Source: CAMCFD01 sp965661355 (GTDB lineage: Bacteria; Pseudomonadota; Alphaproteobacteria; Rickettsiales; UBA1997). From it: a stretch of DNA of 64,000 nt. The position numbers and the translations under genes are program-made. Shown here piece after piece: positions 28,734 through 39,141 of the stretch. The notes under the pieces are model-generated. The model saw nothing but the letters and a program-made list of their open reading frames with translations. It was not told where the DNA came from and did not search any database. How positions within the stretch are numbered: position 1 is the first letter of the stretch; each line of letters starts with the position of its first letter. Where the stretch lies: positions 1 through 64,000 of the forward strand of contig CBFIDI010000001.1 of assembly GCA_965661355.1 (NCBI GenBank), in the 5' to 3' direction.

Positions 28734-28756
28734 GGGGGTTCAAATTTTAAACCCCC
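28734..28756. terminator. Hairpin between convergent peptidase and glyA genes
   Basis: GGGGGTT (28734-28740) pairs with AACCCCC (28750-28756), the stem extending with AAA/TTT. Same form as the hairpin at 24364-24388, also between convergent genes. Confidence 0.55.
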
Positions 28757-28816
28757 ATTCACAGTATTTTTTACAAATATTTGTCGCAAGAAATTACTTA
28801 AAACTTTTTTAGCAAG

Positions 28817-30085
28817 CTAATAAATTTCAAATTTCTTACAAAGCTCTTTAACTTCGGCTTTAACCTTAGCTTCAAGCTCTAGATTTCCTTCTTCGCCATT
28901 TTTAACAAAACCTTCCAGCACATCACATATTTTGTTGCCAATCCACTCGAACTCAGCTTCTTTAAAGCCGCGAGTCGTTCCGGCATTTGTTCCAAAGCGA
29001 AGCCCCGAAGTCACAAACGGACTTCTTGGGTCATTTGGAATTGCATTTTTGTTACATGTAAGCCCAGCGCGCTCTAAAGATTTTTCCGCTTCTTTGCCCG
29101 TAATAGTCTCAAGCGGAGTCAAGTCAACCACCATTAAATGACAATCGGTGCCACCAGTAGTAATTTTAAGACCGCGATCAACCAAAACTTTCGCCAAAAT
29201 TTGAGCATTTTTAATAACTTGCTTTGAATATTCTTTAAAGCTTGGCTCTAAGGCCTCGCCAAACGCAACAGCTTTCGCAGCAATAACATGCATTAATGGC
29301 CCACCTTGAAGACCCGGAAAAACCGCAGAATTAATTTTTTTAGCCAATTCTTCATCATTGGTTAAAATAATTCCACCACGCGGCCCCCTCAAAGTTTTAT
29401 GAGTAGTCGAAGTCACAATATCAGCAATTCCAACTGGACTAGGATAATCACCAGTTGCAACTAACCCGGCAATATGAGCCATATCAACCATTAGAATTGC
29501 TCCAATTTCATCAGCCACTTTTCTAAAGCGGCTCCAATCTACGGCGCGCGGGTAAGATGAAATTCCGGCAATAATAACTTTTGGTTTATGCTCGCGGGCC
29601 AATTCTTCCATTTGATCATAGTCAATTAGGCCGTCATCTTCTCTAATTCCATACTGAACCGAATTAAACCACATTCCAGACAAAGTTCTTTGCGCGCCAT
29701 GGGTTAAATGCCCCCCAGCAGCAAGGCTCATTCCTAAAATTGTGTCACCGGGCTTTAAAGTGGCCAAAAAAACCGCCAAATTCGCACTTGCACCAGAATG
29801 GGGCTGTACATTAGCAAATTTTGCGCCAAAAAGCTCGCAAATTCTTTCAATTGCCAAGCTTTCAACATCATCAGAAAATTCACAGCCGCCATAATAGCGT
29901 TTTTTAGGATAACCTTCTGCATATTTATTGGTTAAAACTGACCCCTGAGCTTCAAGCACGGCTTTTGAAACAATATTTTCAGATGCTATCAACTCAATTT
30001 GATATTTTTGACGATCTAACTCACCAGACAAAGCCTTGTACACAGCCTTATCAGACTCTTTAAGATTTGATTCGAAAAATTTCAT
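28817..30085 (-). CDS. glyA: Serine hydroxymethyltransferase
   Basis: PLP enzyme that interconverts serine and glycine and charges tetrahydrofolate with one-carbon units. The PLP lysine is K230 in TSTTHKTLRGPRGG. ELIASENIVSKAVLEAQGS, NKYAEGYPKKRYYGG and VDMAHIAGLVATG are invariant family blocks. At 422 residues it is full length. The start is supported by AGGGAG about 8 nt upstream. Confidence 0.97.
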   Translation of the reverse strand: MKFFESNLKESDKAVYKALSGELDRQKYQIELIASENIVSKAVLEAQGSVLTNKYAEGYPKKRYYGGCEFSDDVESLAIERICELFGAKFANVQPHSGASANLAVFLATLKPGDTILGMSLAAGGHLTHGAQRTLSGMWFNSVQYGIREDDGLIDYDQMEELAREHKPKVIIAGISSYPRAVDWSRFRKVADEIGAILMVDMAHIAGLVATGDYPSPVGIADIVTSTTHKTLRGPRGGIILTNDEELAKKINSAVFPGLQGGPLMHVIAAKAVAFGEALEPSFKEYSKQVIKNAQILAKVLVDRGLKITTGGTDCHLMVVDLTPLETITGKEAEKSLERAGLTCNKNAIPNDPRSPFVTSGLRFGTNAGTTRGFKEAEFEWIGNKICDVLEGFVKNGEEGNLELEAKVKAEVKELCKKFEIY

Positions 30086-30960
30086 AATGACTCCCTAAAC
30101 TAAATTAAACAAATATAATCTGACTTATAAAAATTAGATTATATTTGGTTAACACAATCAATAAAAAATTTATTATAAGAGCTGTAAATTAGTTTGCAAG
30201 AAAAGCGTTAGTTTTTTCGCTCTTCTGCTTAAGTGACATGAAGAATAGAATTTGTCAAAAAATCTAAATATTTCTTTAAATGTTAAAATATTTTCAATTT
30301 AACACCATTATTTTTATTATATTTGTCTTTTTTAAGTTCCTTGGCCGTCAACTTAACAATCTTACTCCATTTCTCGTCTTTAAGGCCAATTAAAGACGAA
30401 ATATCTTTAATAATAAAATGTCAAGAAAATCGAAATCACATCCAAAATATACGCCTAATTTTTATAATGAATTTGCTAAAGAAAAACCTCATATAAATTG
30501 CATAAACTCCTTCTAGAGCTATTGCAAGCGAAAGCTTGACAAGTTTAATAGATTGACCGATGAAAATTCATCTTATATTTAAAGGAAAGCGAGCCTAGAT
30601 TTAACAATAGAACAGAAAATTTATACGAGATGTTACTTAAAAAATTTAGGAAAAATTCTTTGTGAAAAGCGCCTAGAACCCTCTTTATCTATTAAATTTA
30701 ACCAAAAAGATCATCGCCAAGGCCTTCTAATATAAACAACATTGCTTATTTTCTAAAAACTATTTTGATAAAGTTTTTTTGCCCCTTAATAACCAATGAT
30801 AAAATCTAAATAGACTTAAACCATGTTTTTATTTTATTTCTAAGGTCAATTTTATATTTAATTGCACTTAATAAACCCCCGTCTTTTTAGTCTAAGTTAC
30901 ACCAAAAAAGCAAAGGCTTAACTCAAATATTAAAAATATGCCTGATTAACAAAAAATATA
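30086..30960. other. Intergenic spacer with a possible gene remnant
   Basis: No intact gene. On the minus strand at about 30300-30426 is a short coding-like stretch between stops (DISSLIGLKDEKWSKIVKL, then TAKELKKDKYN), and on the plus strand at 30418-30516 a 32-residue frame begins MSRKSKSHPKYTPNF. Either could be a relic; neither can be assigned. Confidence 0.35.
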
Positions 30961-31680
30961 TCATGAGTTTTTTTCGATTAAGTCAATCTTTCTTTGCATT
31001 TTGGCGTAAACCTGCTCTAATTTTTCTTTGTCATTTGAGCGAAAAACAAGCGAAGTTCCGCCTTTAAAAGGATAGCTCCCAAGTGAAATATTATCATTTT
31101 GCTCTTGAAGTTGCTTAAAATCTTGCGCTATCTGACTTTCGACCAGATTGGTTTTTAGCTCTTTTGATAATATTTTTTTACCACCTTCAATTTCTTTTGA
31201 GGCCGCTAAAAACATTGCTTCAAAAATTTTTGGAATTCCCGCCATGACAAAAACATTTTCAATTCTAAAGCCTGGGGCCGACGAAATAGGATTATCGAGC
31301 AAGGTTGCGCCCTTCGGAATTTTTGCCATTTTCAAGCGCGCATCGTTAACTTTAACGCCGTAATGGTTTCTTAAAATTTCTTCAGCCTTTTCATTTAATT
31401 CAATTTTAACGCCAAAGGCCTTGCCAATTGACTCAGATGTGATATCGTCATGGGTTGGCCCAATTCCGCCAGAGGTAAAGACATAGTCGAATTTTCTTCT
31501 TAATATATTAACTGCTTCAATAATTTCCTGCTCAATATCGGGTATCACTCGAACTTCGCTTAAAGAAATTCCGATTTCAGTCAAGCCATTAGCCAAGAAA
31601 TTTATATTTTTGTCAATAGTTCTTCCCGATAAAATCTCGTCACCAATAACAATTAGGGCAGCATTTACTTTTTCTTTCAT
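30961..31680 (-). CDS. cinA: CinA-type molybdopterin-binding-domain protein
   Basis: 239 residues matching the N-terminal (COG1058) domain of CinA, with NAALIVIGDEILSGRTIDKN, YVFTSGGIGPTHDDIT and FVMAGIPKIFEAM. The C-terminal PncC/nicotinamide-nucleotide amidase domain of full CinA (about 410 residues) is absent, as in other reduced alphaproteobacteria. The role is probably nucleotide or pyridine-nucleotide damage repair; competence is unlikely to be its job. It lies 166 bp downstream of queC on the same strand. Confidence 0.88.
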   Translation of the reverse strand: MKEKVNAALIVIGDEILSGRTIDKNINFLANGLTEIGISLSEVRVIPDIEQEIIEAVNILRRKFDYVFTSGGIGPTHDDITSESIGKAFGVKIELNEKAEEILRNHYGVKVNDARLKMAKIPKGATLLDNPISSAPGFRIENVFVMAGIPKIFEAMFLAASKEIEGGKKILSKELKTNLVESQIAQDFKQLQEQNDNISLGSYPFKGGTSLVFRSNDKEKLEQVYAKMQRKIDLIEKNS

Positions 31681-31846
31681 AAGAATTATTTATTATTTTG
31701 CGTTAAAAAGTGTAATTTTATAAAAATTAGACGATTATTCTCAAATATATTTTAGTCTATTTTCTAACAAAGTCAAAATCATTTAGCTTTAATATATCGC
31801 AATTAAAAACTGACAACATAATATAAAAACTATCTCTCTAGGTCAA

Positions 31847-32545
31847 TTATTTATAATTTATACTATCACTAAGTCCAGCTTCTTTAAAGCCTTTTAAGCG
31901 ATAATTGCAAGAATCACACTTGCCACATGAAATTATTTCATCACCTTCAATTTTAGGGTCATAACAGCTATGAGTTTTTGAATAATCGACGCCAAGCTTA
32001 ATTCCACTTTCAATAATTTGAGCCTTTGTCATTTCAATTAATGGCGCATGAATTTTGAATTTATTTTCGCCATTAACACAGGCCGCCGTAGCAAAATTAG
32101 CCATTTTTTCATAAGAATTAATAAAATTTGGCCGACAATCTGGATATCCACTATAATCAACAGCATTAGCACCAATAAAAATATCAAAAGCACCAATAAC
32201 TTCAGCGTAGGCTAGGGCATATGACAAAAAAATTGTGTTTCGCGCCGGAACATAAGTAATTGGAACTTGGTTTTCGTCAGAGCTTTCATCATTTTTTGGC
32301 ACATCAATTTCATCAGTTAGCGCCGATCCGCCAAAAATTCTTAGGTCAATTTTCGCAATTTTATGTTTGTTGGCGCCTAAATGTTGCGCAAGCTTAGCCG
32401 CAACAACAAGCTCAACTCCGTGGCGCTGGCCATAATCAAAGCTTAGCGCATAACAATCATAACCCCAACTTTGCGCAATAGCCAGAACGGTGGCCGAATC
32501 AAGCCCGCCCGAAAGTAAAATTATCGCTTTTTTCTTCATTTTCAA
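31847..32545 (-). CDS. queC: 7-cyano-7-deazaguanine (preQ0) synthase
   Basis: ATP-dependent step that makes preQ0 from 7-carboxy-7-deazaguanine in queuosine synthesis. The PP-loop is ILLSGGLDSATVLAIA near residues 8-23. YVPARNTIFLSYALAYAE and GANAVDYSGYPDCRPNFI are diagnostic. The C-terminal zinc site is HSCYDP, then CGKCDSC. It has 232 residues, full length. Other que genes are elsewhere. Confidence 0.95.
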   Translation of the reverse strand: MKMKKKAIILLSGGLDSATVLAIAQSWGYDCYALSFDYGQRHGVELVVAAKLAQHLGANKHKIAKIDLRIFGGSALTDEIDVPKNDESSDENQVPITYVPARNTIFLSYALAYAEVIGAFDIFIGANAVDYSGYPDCRPNFINSYEKMANFATAACVNGENKFKIHAPLIEMTKAQIIESGIKLGVDYSKTHSCYDPKIEGDEIISCGKCDSCNYRLKGFKEAGLSDSINYK

Positions 32546-32769
32546 TTTTTATTCAAAATTACCATTATTTTTCGCTATTTTCTCTTTATTTTGTTAAATT
32601 CTAGCGCAAAAAGTTTAATTTTCTAGTATTTTTGGATAAAAAATATCAAAAACAGATAAATTTACATTAAATTCTATTAAATACATAGATTATATCAATT
32701 TATTAACATTAAATAATTGATTTTACTTTGAAAAAATCTAAAATATAAGAAAACTAATTATCATATTTT

Positions 32770-33579
32770 ATGTCAATAATTTACTTACCAAATTTCAGCC
32801 CCAACTTAGTTGAAATTGGCCCAATTGCAATTCGCTATTATTCTTTAGCCTATATTCTAGGCATTTTAGCCGCTATGTTTTTCATAAGTTACGAGAACAA
32901 AAAAGATAAATTCATGAGTGCAAAGGCTGAAGAAAATTTTTTGATTTTCGCAGTTTTTTCAATAATTCTGGGCGGAAGATTTGGCTATGTTTTGTTTTAT
33001 AATTTTGATTATTTTTTATTTCATCCACTCGAAATTTTTTATATTTGGCAGGGCGGAATGTCTTTTCATGGCGGACTTTTAGGCTCTATTATTGGTCTTG
33101 TTATATTTACGCGAATTTACAAAATTGAGTTTCTAAGAATATCTGATATCTTAGCAATTATTGCACCAATTGGCATTTTTTTAGGCAGAATGGCCAATTT
33201 TATTAATCTTGAACTTTACGGAAGGCCAACAAACAGCGATTACGGCTTTGTCTTCCCCTCGGATCCTCTTTTGTTGCCGCGCCACCCAAGCCAGCTTTAC
33301 GAAGGAATTTTAGAGGGCTTATTAACATTTATAATATTATTTTCACTTTCAAGACTAACGAAAATTCAGAAAAAACGCGGCGTTTTAAGTGGATTATTTC
33401 TAATTTTATATGCAGCTTCAAGAATTTTTATTGAAAATTTCAGAGAGCCCGATGCACATTTAGGAGAATTTGAATTTTTATTTTTTAGTGTTTCAATGGG
33501 GCAAATTTTGTCTTGGCCAATTATTTTTCTTGGAATTTTTGTTGTTTGGCGCGGCCACAAGGCCAATTCTGTTATCTAG
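32770..33579 (+). CDS. lgt: Prolipoprotein diacylglyceryl transferase
   Basis: Inner-membrane enzyme that puts diacylglycerol on the lipobox Cys of prolipoproteins. It has seven hydrophobic segments. GGMSFHGGLLG, FLGRMANFINLELYGRPT and RHPSQLYEGILEG are the conserved Lgt blocks, including the essential Arg and His. It has 269 residues, full length. A likely substrate, the small lipoprotein at 47.3 kb, is in the same window. Confidence 0.96.
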   Translation: MSIIYLPNFSPNLVEIGPIAIRYYSLAYILGILAAMFFISYENKKDKFMSAKAEENFLIFAVFSIILGGRFGYVLFYNFDYFLFHPLEIFYIWQGGMSFHGGLLGSIIGLVIFTRIYKIEFLRISDILAIIAPIGIFLGRMANFINLELYGRPTNSDYGFVFPSDPLLLPRHPSQLYEGILEGLLTFIILFSLSRLTKIQKKRGVLSGLFLILYAASRIFIENFREPDAHLGEFEFLFFSVSMGQILSWPIIFLGIFVVWRGHKANSVI

Positions 33580-33587
33580 ATCAGTAA

Positions 33588-33620
33588 GAAAAAGGCCTGA
33601 ATAATATTTCAAGCCTTTTT
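33588..33620. terminator. Bidirectional terminator between lgt and sucB
   Basis: AAAAAGGC...TGAA pairs with TTTCAAGCCTTTTT, with A-run on one side and T-run on the other, between two convergent genes (lgt stop at 33579, sucB stop at 33633). Confidence 0.75.
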
Positions 33621-33632
33621 AGGGGGCGGATT

Positions 33633-34844
33633 TTATAAATCCAAAATTAGTCTTCTAGGGTCTTCTAATAATTCCTTAATTCTAACCAAGAAAGTAACAG
33701 CCTCTTTGCCGTCAACAATTCTGTGGTCGTAAGAAAGCGCTAAATACATCATTGGGCGTATTTTTATCTCGCCATTAATTACCATTGCCCTTTCTTGAAT
33801 TTTATGCATTCCTAAAATACCTGACTGCGGTGGGTTAATAATTGGCGTTGACATAAGCGAGCCATATACTCCGCCATTTGAAATTGTAAAAGTCGCGCCC
33901 ATTAAATCAGAAATCGCTAATTTACCGTCGCGGGCCTTAGCGCCAAGCTCAGAAATTCCGCTTTCAATTCCAGCTAAGTTTAACTCATCAGCTTCACGCA
34001 AAACAGGCACAACCAAACCCTGTGGCGAACCAACGGCAATTCCCATATCATAGAAATTTTTGTAAACAATTTCGTTGCCATCAATTTCAGCATTAACCGC
34101 CGGAATTTCTTTTAAAGCCTGAATTGAAGCTTTGACAAAAAATGACATAAAGCCAAGTTTAACGCCATGCTTCTTTAAAAATGCGTCCTTATACTCACTT
34201 CTAAGCTTCATGACATTGGTCATATCAACTTCGTTAAAAGTCGTTAAAATTGCAGCAGTATTTTGTGACTCTTTCAAGCGCTCGGCAACTTTTTGGCGTA
34301 ATCTTGACATTTTAACGCGCTCAGTTGGCTTTGCGTCGTTTGCCTTAGAAGAGCTTGCAGGGGTAGCGGATTTTTTATTTTCTATTGCCTCTAAAACATC
34401 TCCTTTAGTAATGCGAGAGTCTTTTCCCGAACCAGTAATGACGGAGACATTAACATCATTTTCAGCGGCTAACTTTTTTGGCGCTGGCGAAAGATTTTCG
34501 TTAGAAGAATTGGCACTTTTATTACCATTTTCAGAGTCAGAATTTTTATCTTGCGCCTTATCTTCCTCGCCAGAATCAGAATTTTCATCAGAACCACCAG
34601 AAGCCTCGCCCTCTTGCATGATCGCAATTAAATCGCCAACTTCAACTTCATCGCCTTCACTCACTTTAAGCGAGCTAATTTTACCGTCGGCCGGGGCATT
34701 AACCTCTAAAGTTACTTTATCAGTTTCAAGTTCGGCAATTAATTCATCGGCCTTGACAAAATCACCCTCTTTTTTAGTTAAGGTTGCAATTGTGGCTTGC
34801 GACACCGACTCTCCAAGTTCTGGTACTTTTATTTCTTTAGACAT
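33633..34844 (-). CDS. sucB: 2-oxoglutarate dehydrogenase E2, dihydrolipoamide succinyltransferase
   Basis: Core of the 2-oxoglutarate dehydrogenase complex in the TCA cycle. Residues 1-76 are one lipoyl domain with the lipoyl Lys in ELETDKVTLEV. Residues 80-115 are a Ser/Glu/Asp-rich linker. A peripheral subunit-binding domain follows (APKKLAAENDV, then DSRITKGDVLEAIE). The catalytic domain ends with SYDHRIVDGKEAVTFL, containing the active His. It has 403 residues, full length. It follows sucA by 160 bp on the same strand; lpd is not in the window. Confidence 0.95.
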   Translation of the reverse strand: MSKEIKVPELGESVSQATIATLTKKEGDFVKADELIAELETDKVTLEVNAPADGKISSLKVSEGDEVEVGDLIAIMQEGEASGGSDENSDSGEEDKAQDKNSDSENGNKSANSSNENLSPAPKKLAAENDVNVSVITGSGKDSRITKGDVLEAIENKKSATPASSSKANDAKPTERVKMSRLRQKVAERLKESQNTAAILTTFNEVDMTNVMKLRSEYKDAFLKKHGVKLGFMSFFVKASIQALKEIPAVNAEIDGNEIVYKNFYDMGIAVGSPQGLVVPVLREADELNLAGIESGISELGAKARDGKLAISDLMGATFTISNGGVYGSLMSTPIINPPQSGILGMHKIQERAMVINGEIKIRPMMYLALSYDHRIVDGKEAVTFLVRIKELLEDPRRLILDL

Positions 34845-35004
34845 GGTTTTTTGGTTTTTTGTTAATCTTTTTATATTTTTTGATCTCGGTTTTTAATTCT
34901 AATTTTTTATTTTATTTCTAATTTTCATATATTTCAAGCAAGCAATAAATATCCAACTTGAACTTTATGATATATTTCTTCAGAGCATAAAACTTTAAAG
35001 AAAA

Positions 35005-37878
35005 CTAGCCCAAAACTTCTTCAATTAAAGCCTTTTGCTCTTTTGCATGATAACTTGCATAACCCGTTGCTGGCGATGCACTAGCGGCGCGACCAATATA
35101 TCTTGGCCTAGGGCTTTTATGCTTTATGTTATTTGCTGATTCTTCAATTAATTCTTCGACAAATTTCCAGGCGCCCATATTTTTTGGCTCTTCTTGGCAC
35201 CAGATAATTTCAGCATTTTTATATTTTTTAAACTGCGCCGATACTTCTTGACTTGAAAATGGATAAATCTGCTCTAATCTAATAATTGCAATATCGTCAA
35301 TTTCTTTTGCACTTCTAGCTTCATGAAGGTCGTAATATATTTTTCCGCTACATAAAACAAGTTTTTTAATTTTTTCATCAGCTTTCAAATCTTCTGTTTC
35401 CTCAATAATTGGCTTGAAGTGAAAATCAGTAAATTCTTCAACTTTAGAGACGGCCAATTTATGACGCAAAAGAGATTTTGGCGACATGATAACCAAAGGC
35501 TTTCTGTCTTTTGAGTGAAGCTGGCGGCGCAGCGCATGGAAGAAATTAGCCGGATTTGTTATGTTGCAAACCCTTAAATTATCATCAGCACAAGCCTGTA
35601 AATAGCGCTCGAGGCGCGCAGAAGAATGCTCTGGGCCTTGACCCTCATAGCCATGTGGCAAAAGCATTACAAGGCCCGACTTTCTAAGCCACTTAGCCTC
35701 GGCTGAAGCAATAAATTGATCGAACATAATTTGGGCGCCATTAGAAAAATCACCAAACTGAGCCTCCCAAATTGTTAGTCCATTGGGCATTGAAAGCGAA
35801 TAACCATATTCAAAGCCCAAAACGCCATATTCTGACAAAATTGAATCAAAAACTTCATAATCGGCTTTTTCATTTTCAAGTTCAGAAAAAACACTATATT
35901 TTGCACCATTTTCCAAGTCATGCAAAATTGAATGGCGATGCGAAAATGTACCTCGACCAGAATCTTGGCCAGTAATTCTGACCGGAAATCCTTCTTTTAT
36001 AAGCGAAGCAAAAGCTAGGTTTTCTGCCAAGCCCCAATCGATATTTTTACCGCTTTTAAATGTTTTTTCACGGGTCTCAAACTGTTTTCTAATTTTTGAA
36101 TTAACATTAAAACCTTCAGGGATTTTTGTTGTTTTTGCAATTAAACCTTCTAACTCTTCTTTTGCAATAGCAGTTTTAGCTTGAGTTTTTTCGCCATTTT
36201 CAATATGCGACCAATCTTTCTTAAGCCAATTTGCTTCTTTTGCTTCAAAATCTTCTGACTTCTCAAATTCTGAATCTAACAAAGAATCAATGTTTTTGGC
36301 TAGTTCTTTATATTTAGCGTCGTCAATTACGCCCTCGGCTATAAGTTGTCGCGAGTAAATCTCTTCAAGTCGCGGATGCGTTTTTATTTTACGATACATT
36401 ACGGGCTGAGTAAACATTGGCTCGTCGCCCTCGTTGTGTCCATAGCGGCGGTAACATATTAAATCAATAACAATATCGCGCTTAAACTTCTGGCGATACA
36501 AGCAAGCAATTTGCGTCACCTTAACCACAGCCTCGACATCATCACCATTAACATGCAAAATTGGTGCATCAATCGATTTAGCTAAATCAGAGGCATAAAG
36601 CGTACCCCGAGAATCGGTTGGGTTAGCGGTAAAGCCAATTTGATTATTGACAATTATATGCATAATTCCGCCAGTATCATAACCTTCAACCGAACTCATC
36701 ATTAAAGTTTCGGCAACTATACCCTGACCAGCAAAAGCGGCGTCACCATGAATAATAACGCCCATAGCCTGTGAACGATTTCGGTCTTTATAAATTTTTT
36801 GCTTGGCACGAATTCTTCCAGCAACCACCGGATTAACAGCTTCGAGGTGAGAAGGGTTAAATGCAAGGGACAAGTCAATTTTATTGCCATCAATTTCACG
36901 GCTAGAGCTATAGCCCATATGATATTTAACATCACCCAAACGAGTAACTTCTTGCGGCAAACCAGGCTTGCCTTTAAACTCAGCTATCATCTCACTGTAT
37001 GGCTTGCCCATAACTCCGGTTAAAGTGTTAAGGCGACCACGATGAGCCATGCCAAATACGATTTTCTTCACGCCATTTTTAGCGCCATAATCAATAATTT
37101 TTTCTAATGCGTTAATAGAAGAATCTCCGCCTTCGACCGAGAAACGCTTTGCGCCCGGAAATCTTTTATGTAAAAGCTGTTCAAAATGATTGGTTCTAAT
37201 AATTTCTTCAAGTATTTTTTGCTTTTCTTCATTTGATATTTCAGAAAGCAAAACTTCATGGTAAATATCAGAAAGCCAAGATTTTTCAGTAGAATTTTGG
37301 ATATATTCAAACTCGGCGCCAATGCTTGATGTATAAAGACGATTTAGGCGGTCAATAATTTGCGAGATTGTTGCTTTTTTCAGGCCCAGAATACCTTTTA
37401 GGTCAATAATTTTATCGTAATCTTCAGGGGAAATGCCGTGATTCTTGGGATCAATTTCAGGCGCAAATTTTTCAGGCGCAAGATCCAAAGGGTCAAGATC
37501 GGCGACTTTATGGGCGTATTTTTGATAAGCCAAAATTAAATTAGCAATACGCAAATTGAGGTCGGTTTTTGATCTGGTGATGTTAATTTCGTTGGCTTTT
37601 GCAGTATTTTTATCAGTTTCAGGCTTTGAAAATGAAGAAATATCATAATTTTGCGAACCCAAAACTTTTAGATCTCGTCGCGCCCAAGAAGGGCCACTGT
37701 AATCGAGCAAAATATTTTCGATTTCATATTTATTTTCGTCAAAAAAATCTGCCCAAGACTCATCGACAGAGGCTGGATCTTTTGAATATTTTTGATATAA
37801 CTCTTCAATAAAAGTAATATTTGAACTGAAAAGCTCTTGGCTTGAAGCTAAATTTATATAATTTTGATCTTTTGACAT
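35005..37878 (-). CDS. sucA: 2-oxoglutarate dehydrogenase E1
   Basis: Thiamine-diphosphate enzyme that decarboxylates 2-oxoglutarate and passes succinyl to SucB. The N-terminal E2-contacting segment has SFIEELY-like TFIEELYQKYSKDPASVDES. The active-site region is GMAHRGRLNTLTGVM, then HGDAAFAGQGIVAETL and IIVNNQIGFTANP. LLPHGYEGQGPEHSSARLER and RPLVIMSPKS-like (KPLVIMSPKSLLRH) lie in the C-terminal domains. It has 957 residues, full length. First gene of the sucA-sucB pair. Confidence 0.97.
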   Translation of the reverse strand: MSKDQNYINLASSQELFSSNITFIEELYQKYSKDPASVDESWADFFDENKYEIENILLDYSGPSWARRDLKVLGSQNYDISSFSKPETDKNTAKANEINITRSKTDLNLRIANLILAYQKYAHKVADLDPLDLAPEKFAPEIDPKNHGISPEDYDKIIDLKGILGLKKATISQIIDRLNRLYTSSIGAEFEYIQNSTEKSWLSDIYHEVLLSEISNEEKQKILEEIIRTNHFEQLLHKRFPGAKRFSVEGGDSSINALEKIIDYGAKNGVKKIVFGMAHRGRLNTLTGVMGKPYSEMIAEFKGKPGLPQEVTRLGDVKYHMGYSSSREIDGNKIDLSLAFNPSHLEAVNPVVAGRIRAKQKIYKDRNRSQAMGVIIHGDAAFAGQGIVAETLMMSSVEGYDTGGIMHIIVNNQIGFTANPTDSRGTLYASDLAKSIDAPILHVNGDDVEAVVKVTQIACLYRQKFKRDIVIDLICYRRYGHNEGDEPMFTQPVMYRKIKTHPRLEEIYSRQLIAEGVIDDAKYKELAKNIDSLLDSEFEKSEDFEAKEANWLKKDWSHIENGEKTQAKTAIAKEELEGLIAKTTKIPEGFNVNSKIRKQFETREKTFKSGKNIDWGLAENLAFASLIKEGFPVRITGQDSGRGTFSHRHSILHDLENGAKYSVFSELENEKADYEVFDSILSEYGVLGFEYGYSLSMPNGLTIWEAQFGDFSNGAQIMFDQFIASAEAKWLRKSGLVMLLPHGYEGQGPEHSSARLERYLQACADDNLRVCNITNPANFFHALRRQLHSKDRKPLVIMSPKSLLRHKLAVSKVEEFTDFHFKPIIEETEDLKADEKIKKLVLCSGKIYYDLHEARSAKEIDDIAIIRLEQIYPFSSQEVSAQFKKYKNAEIIWCQEEPKNMGAWKFVEELIEESANNIKHKSPRPRYIGRAASASPATGYASYHAKEQKALIEEVLG

Positions 37879-38094
37879 ATGTTTTATTTTTTAAAAAACT
37901 CAAATGACAATATTTTACCATTAAGTAATGCAAAAAGCAAGCAGAAAAGTTTTTATGACCAAGTGATAAAAGCCATTAATAATCGGTGAGTTTCAAAATT
38001 ATTTCAACAAACTAAATAACCAGAAAAATTCACTTTGGCGCAAAATAATCACTTAATAAGGATATTTTATATAACAAAATTATACAAATTAGAC

Positions 38095-38170
38095 TGGTAG
38101 CACAGGAGGGATTCGAACCCCCGACCAACGGATTATGATCCCGCTGCTCTACCGACTGAGCTACTGTGCC
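38095..38170 (-). tRNA. tRNA-Met (CAU)
   Basis: 76-nt cloverleaf including encoded CCA. Acceptor GGCACAG pairs with CTGTGCT (one G-U pair), and the anticodon loop is ATCATAA with anticodon CAT. It lacks the C1-A72 mismatch and the three-G:C anticodon-stem signature of initiator tRNA, so elongator Met is most likely. A tRNA-Ile2 with a lysidine-modified CAU cannot be fully excluded, but the acceptor and T-arm sequence resembles elongator Met of other alphaproteobacteria. Confidence 0.9.
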
Positions 38171-39141
38171 ATGCTTACAAGAAGTAATTTTACAAGACCT
38201 AATCTTGCATTATGCGCGTTTTTATATTTTAAAAAATACGCGTAACTTTTTTAAAACTTTAGCTAATTATTGATAAAAAGTCAAGAAAAACCAATTTTAT
38301 TTTCTAAGAAATAATGACCGATACCAAGTCCCATCTTTAAATATTAATTTAGGGCTAAATAATTTAATTAATAAATTTATTAACAAAAACTTATCCGTCG
38401 CAACGCTAAGTTAGGTTTTTGGTGATGGATTTAGTGATTAAATTACGGGCGGATAAATTGGTGCTTGAAGATGGGATTTGGTATAATATAAATAATTAAG
38501 TTTTTAAGATAAATCTAGCACTCTTTTTGTTTAATGATAAATATTGATCTATAGCACTAAATTTCACTTTTAAAAATATATATTTTGTATTTTTGACGAA
38601 AATTCGTTACAAAATATAGTATTTTTACCCAGCGCCGTCGCTTTTTTCATAATTTCAAGATCAAGGTTCATCGCTATAAATCACCAGAGATCTTTATAAA
38701 ATTGAATAAGAAGATTAACAATCTATATTTTTACTATTTGTTATATTATTTACATCATTTTAACTTTATGAATGATTATTAAAGATTTTAAATTTTATCA
38801 AGATAAATTAGTAAAAGTGACATAAAAGAGCAAGCTTGTGTTTTATATATCAAATTTGTCGCAAAATTATGTATTAAATCTTATATCATTCTTCATCTAA
38901 TAAAGCCCAAATAAACATTTTATCTTTTTAATAAAGATCTAGACTTATATCGCGATGTAATTTTGTTTTTTAATAATTTTTTGCTAAAAATATTCTGCGC
39001 TTATGTCATTTTGAAGAGAAAATAATATCGAGGTTATCATTTCAAGTTATGGCACCAGTCCCGAGCACGAAAGGGCTAGAATTTTAAAAATTTTGAACTA
39101 GAGTAATATTAATATTAAAAATGTAATGAAAATTATTATTT
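38171..39141. other. Spacer upstream of mrr
   Basis: AT-rich. Holds the best copy of the palindromic repeat at 38320-38485. No gene seen. At about 39050-39080 is a short GC-richer patch (GGCACCAGTCCCGAGCACGA) of unknown meaning. Confidence 0.4.
38320..38485. repeat. Imperfect palindromic element, best copy (about 166 bp)
   Basis: The ends are inverted repeats: ATACCAAGTCCCATCTTTAA at 38321 against ATACCAAATCCCATCTTCAA read on the other strand from 38484. 25 of the first 31 bases match, and the pairing carries on with interruptions to the centre, so the whole element could fold into one long hairpin. Left arm and right arm both recur at 60126-60299. No coding frame inside. Confidence 0.65.

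Noticed and set aside
30300..30516. Small toxin-antitoxin pair in the spacer upstream of glyA
   Set aside because: Two short frames on opposite strands exist, but neither matches a known family and one lacks a start codon.
38095..38170. Initiator tRNA or tRNA-Ile2 reading of the CAU tRNA
   Set aside because: No C1-A72 mismatch and no GGG/CCC anticodon stem, so not initiator; body resembles alphaproteobacterial elongator Met more than Ile2.
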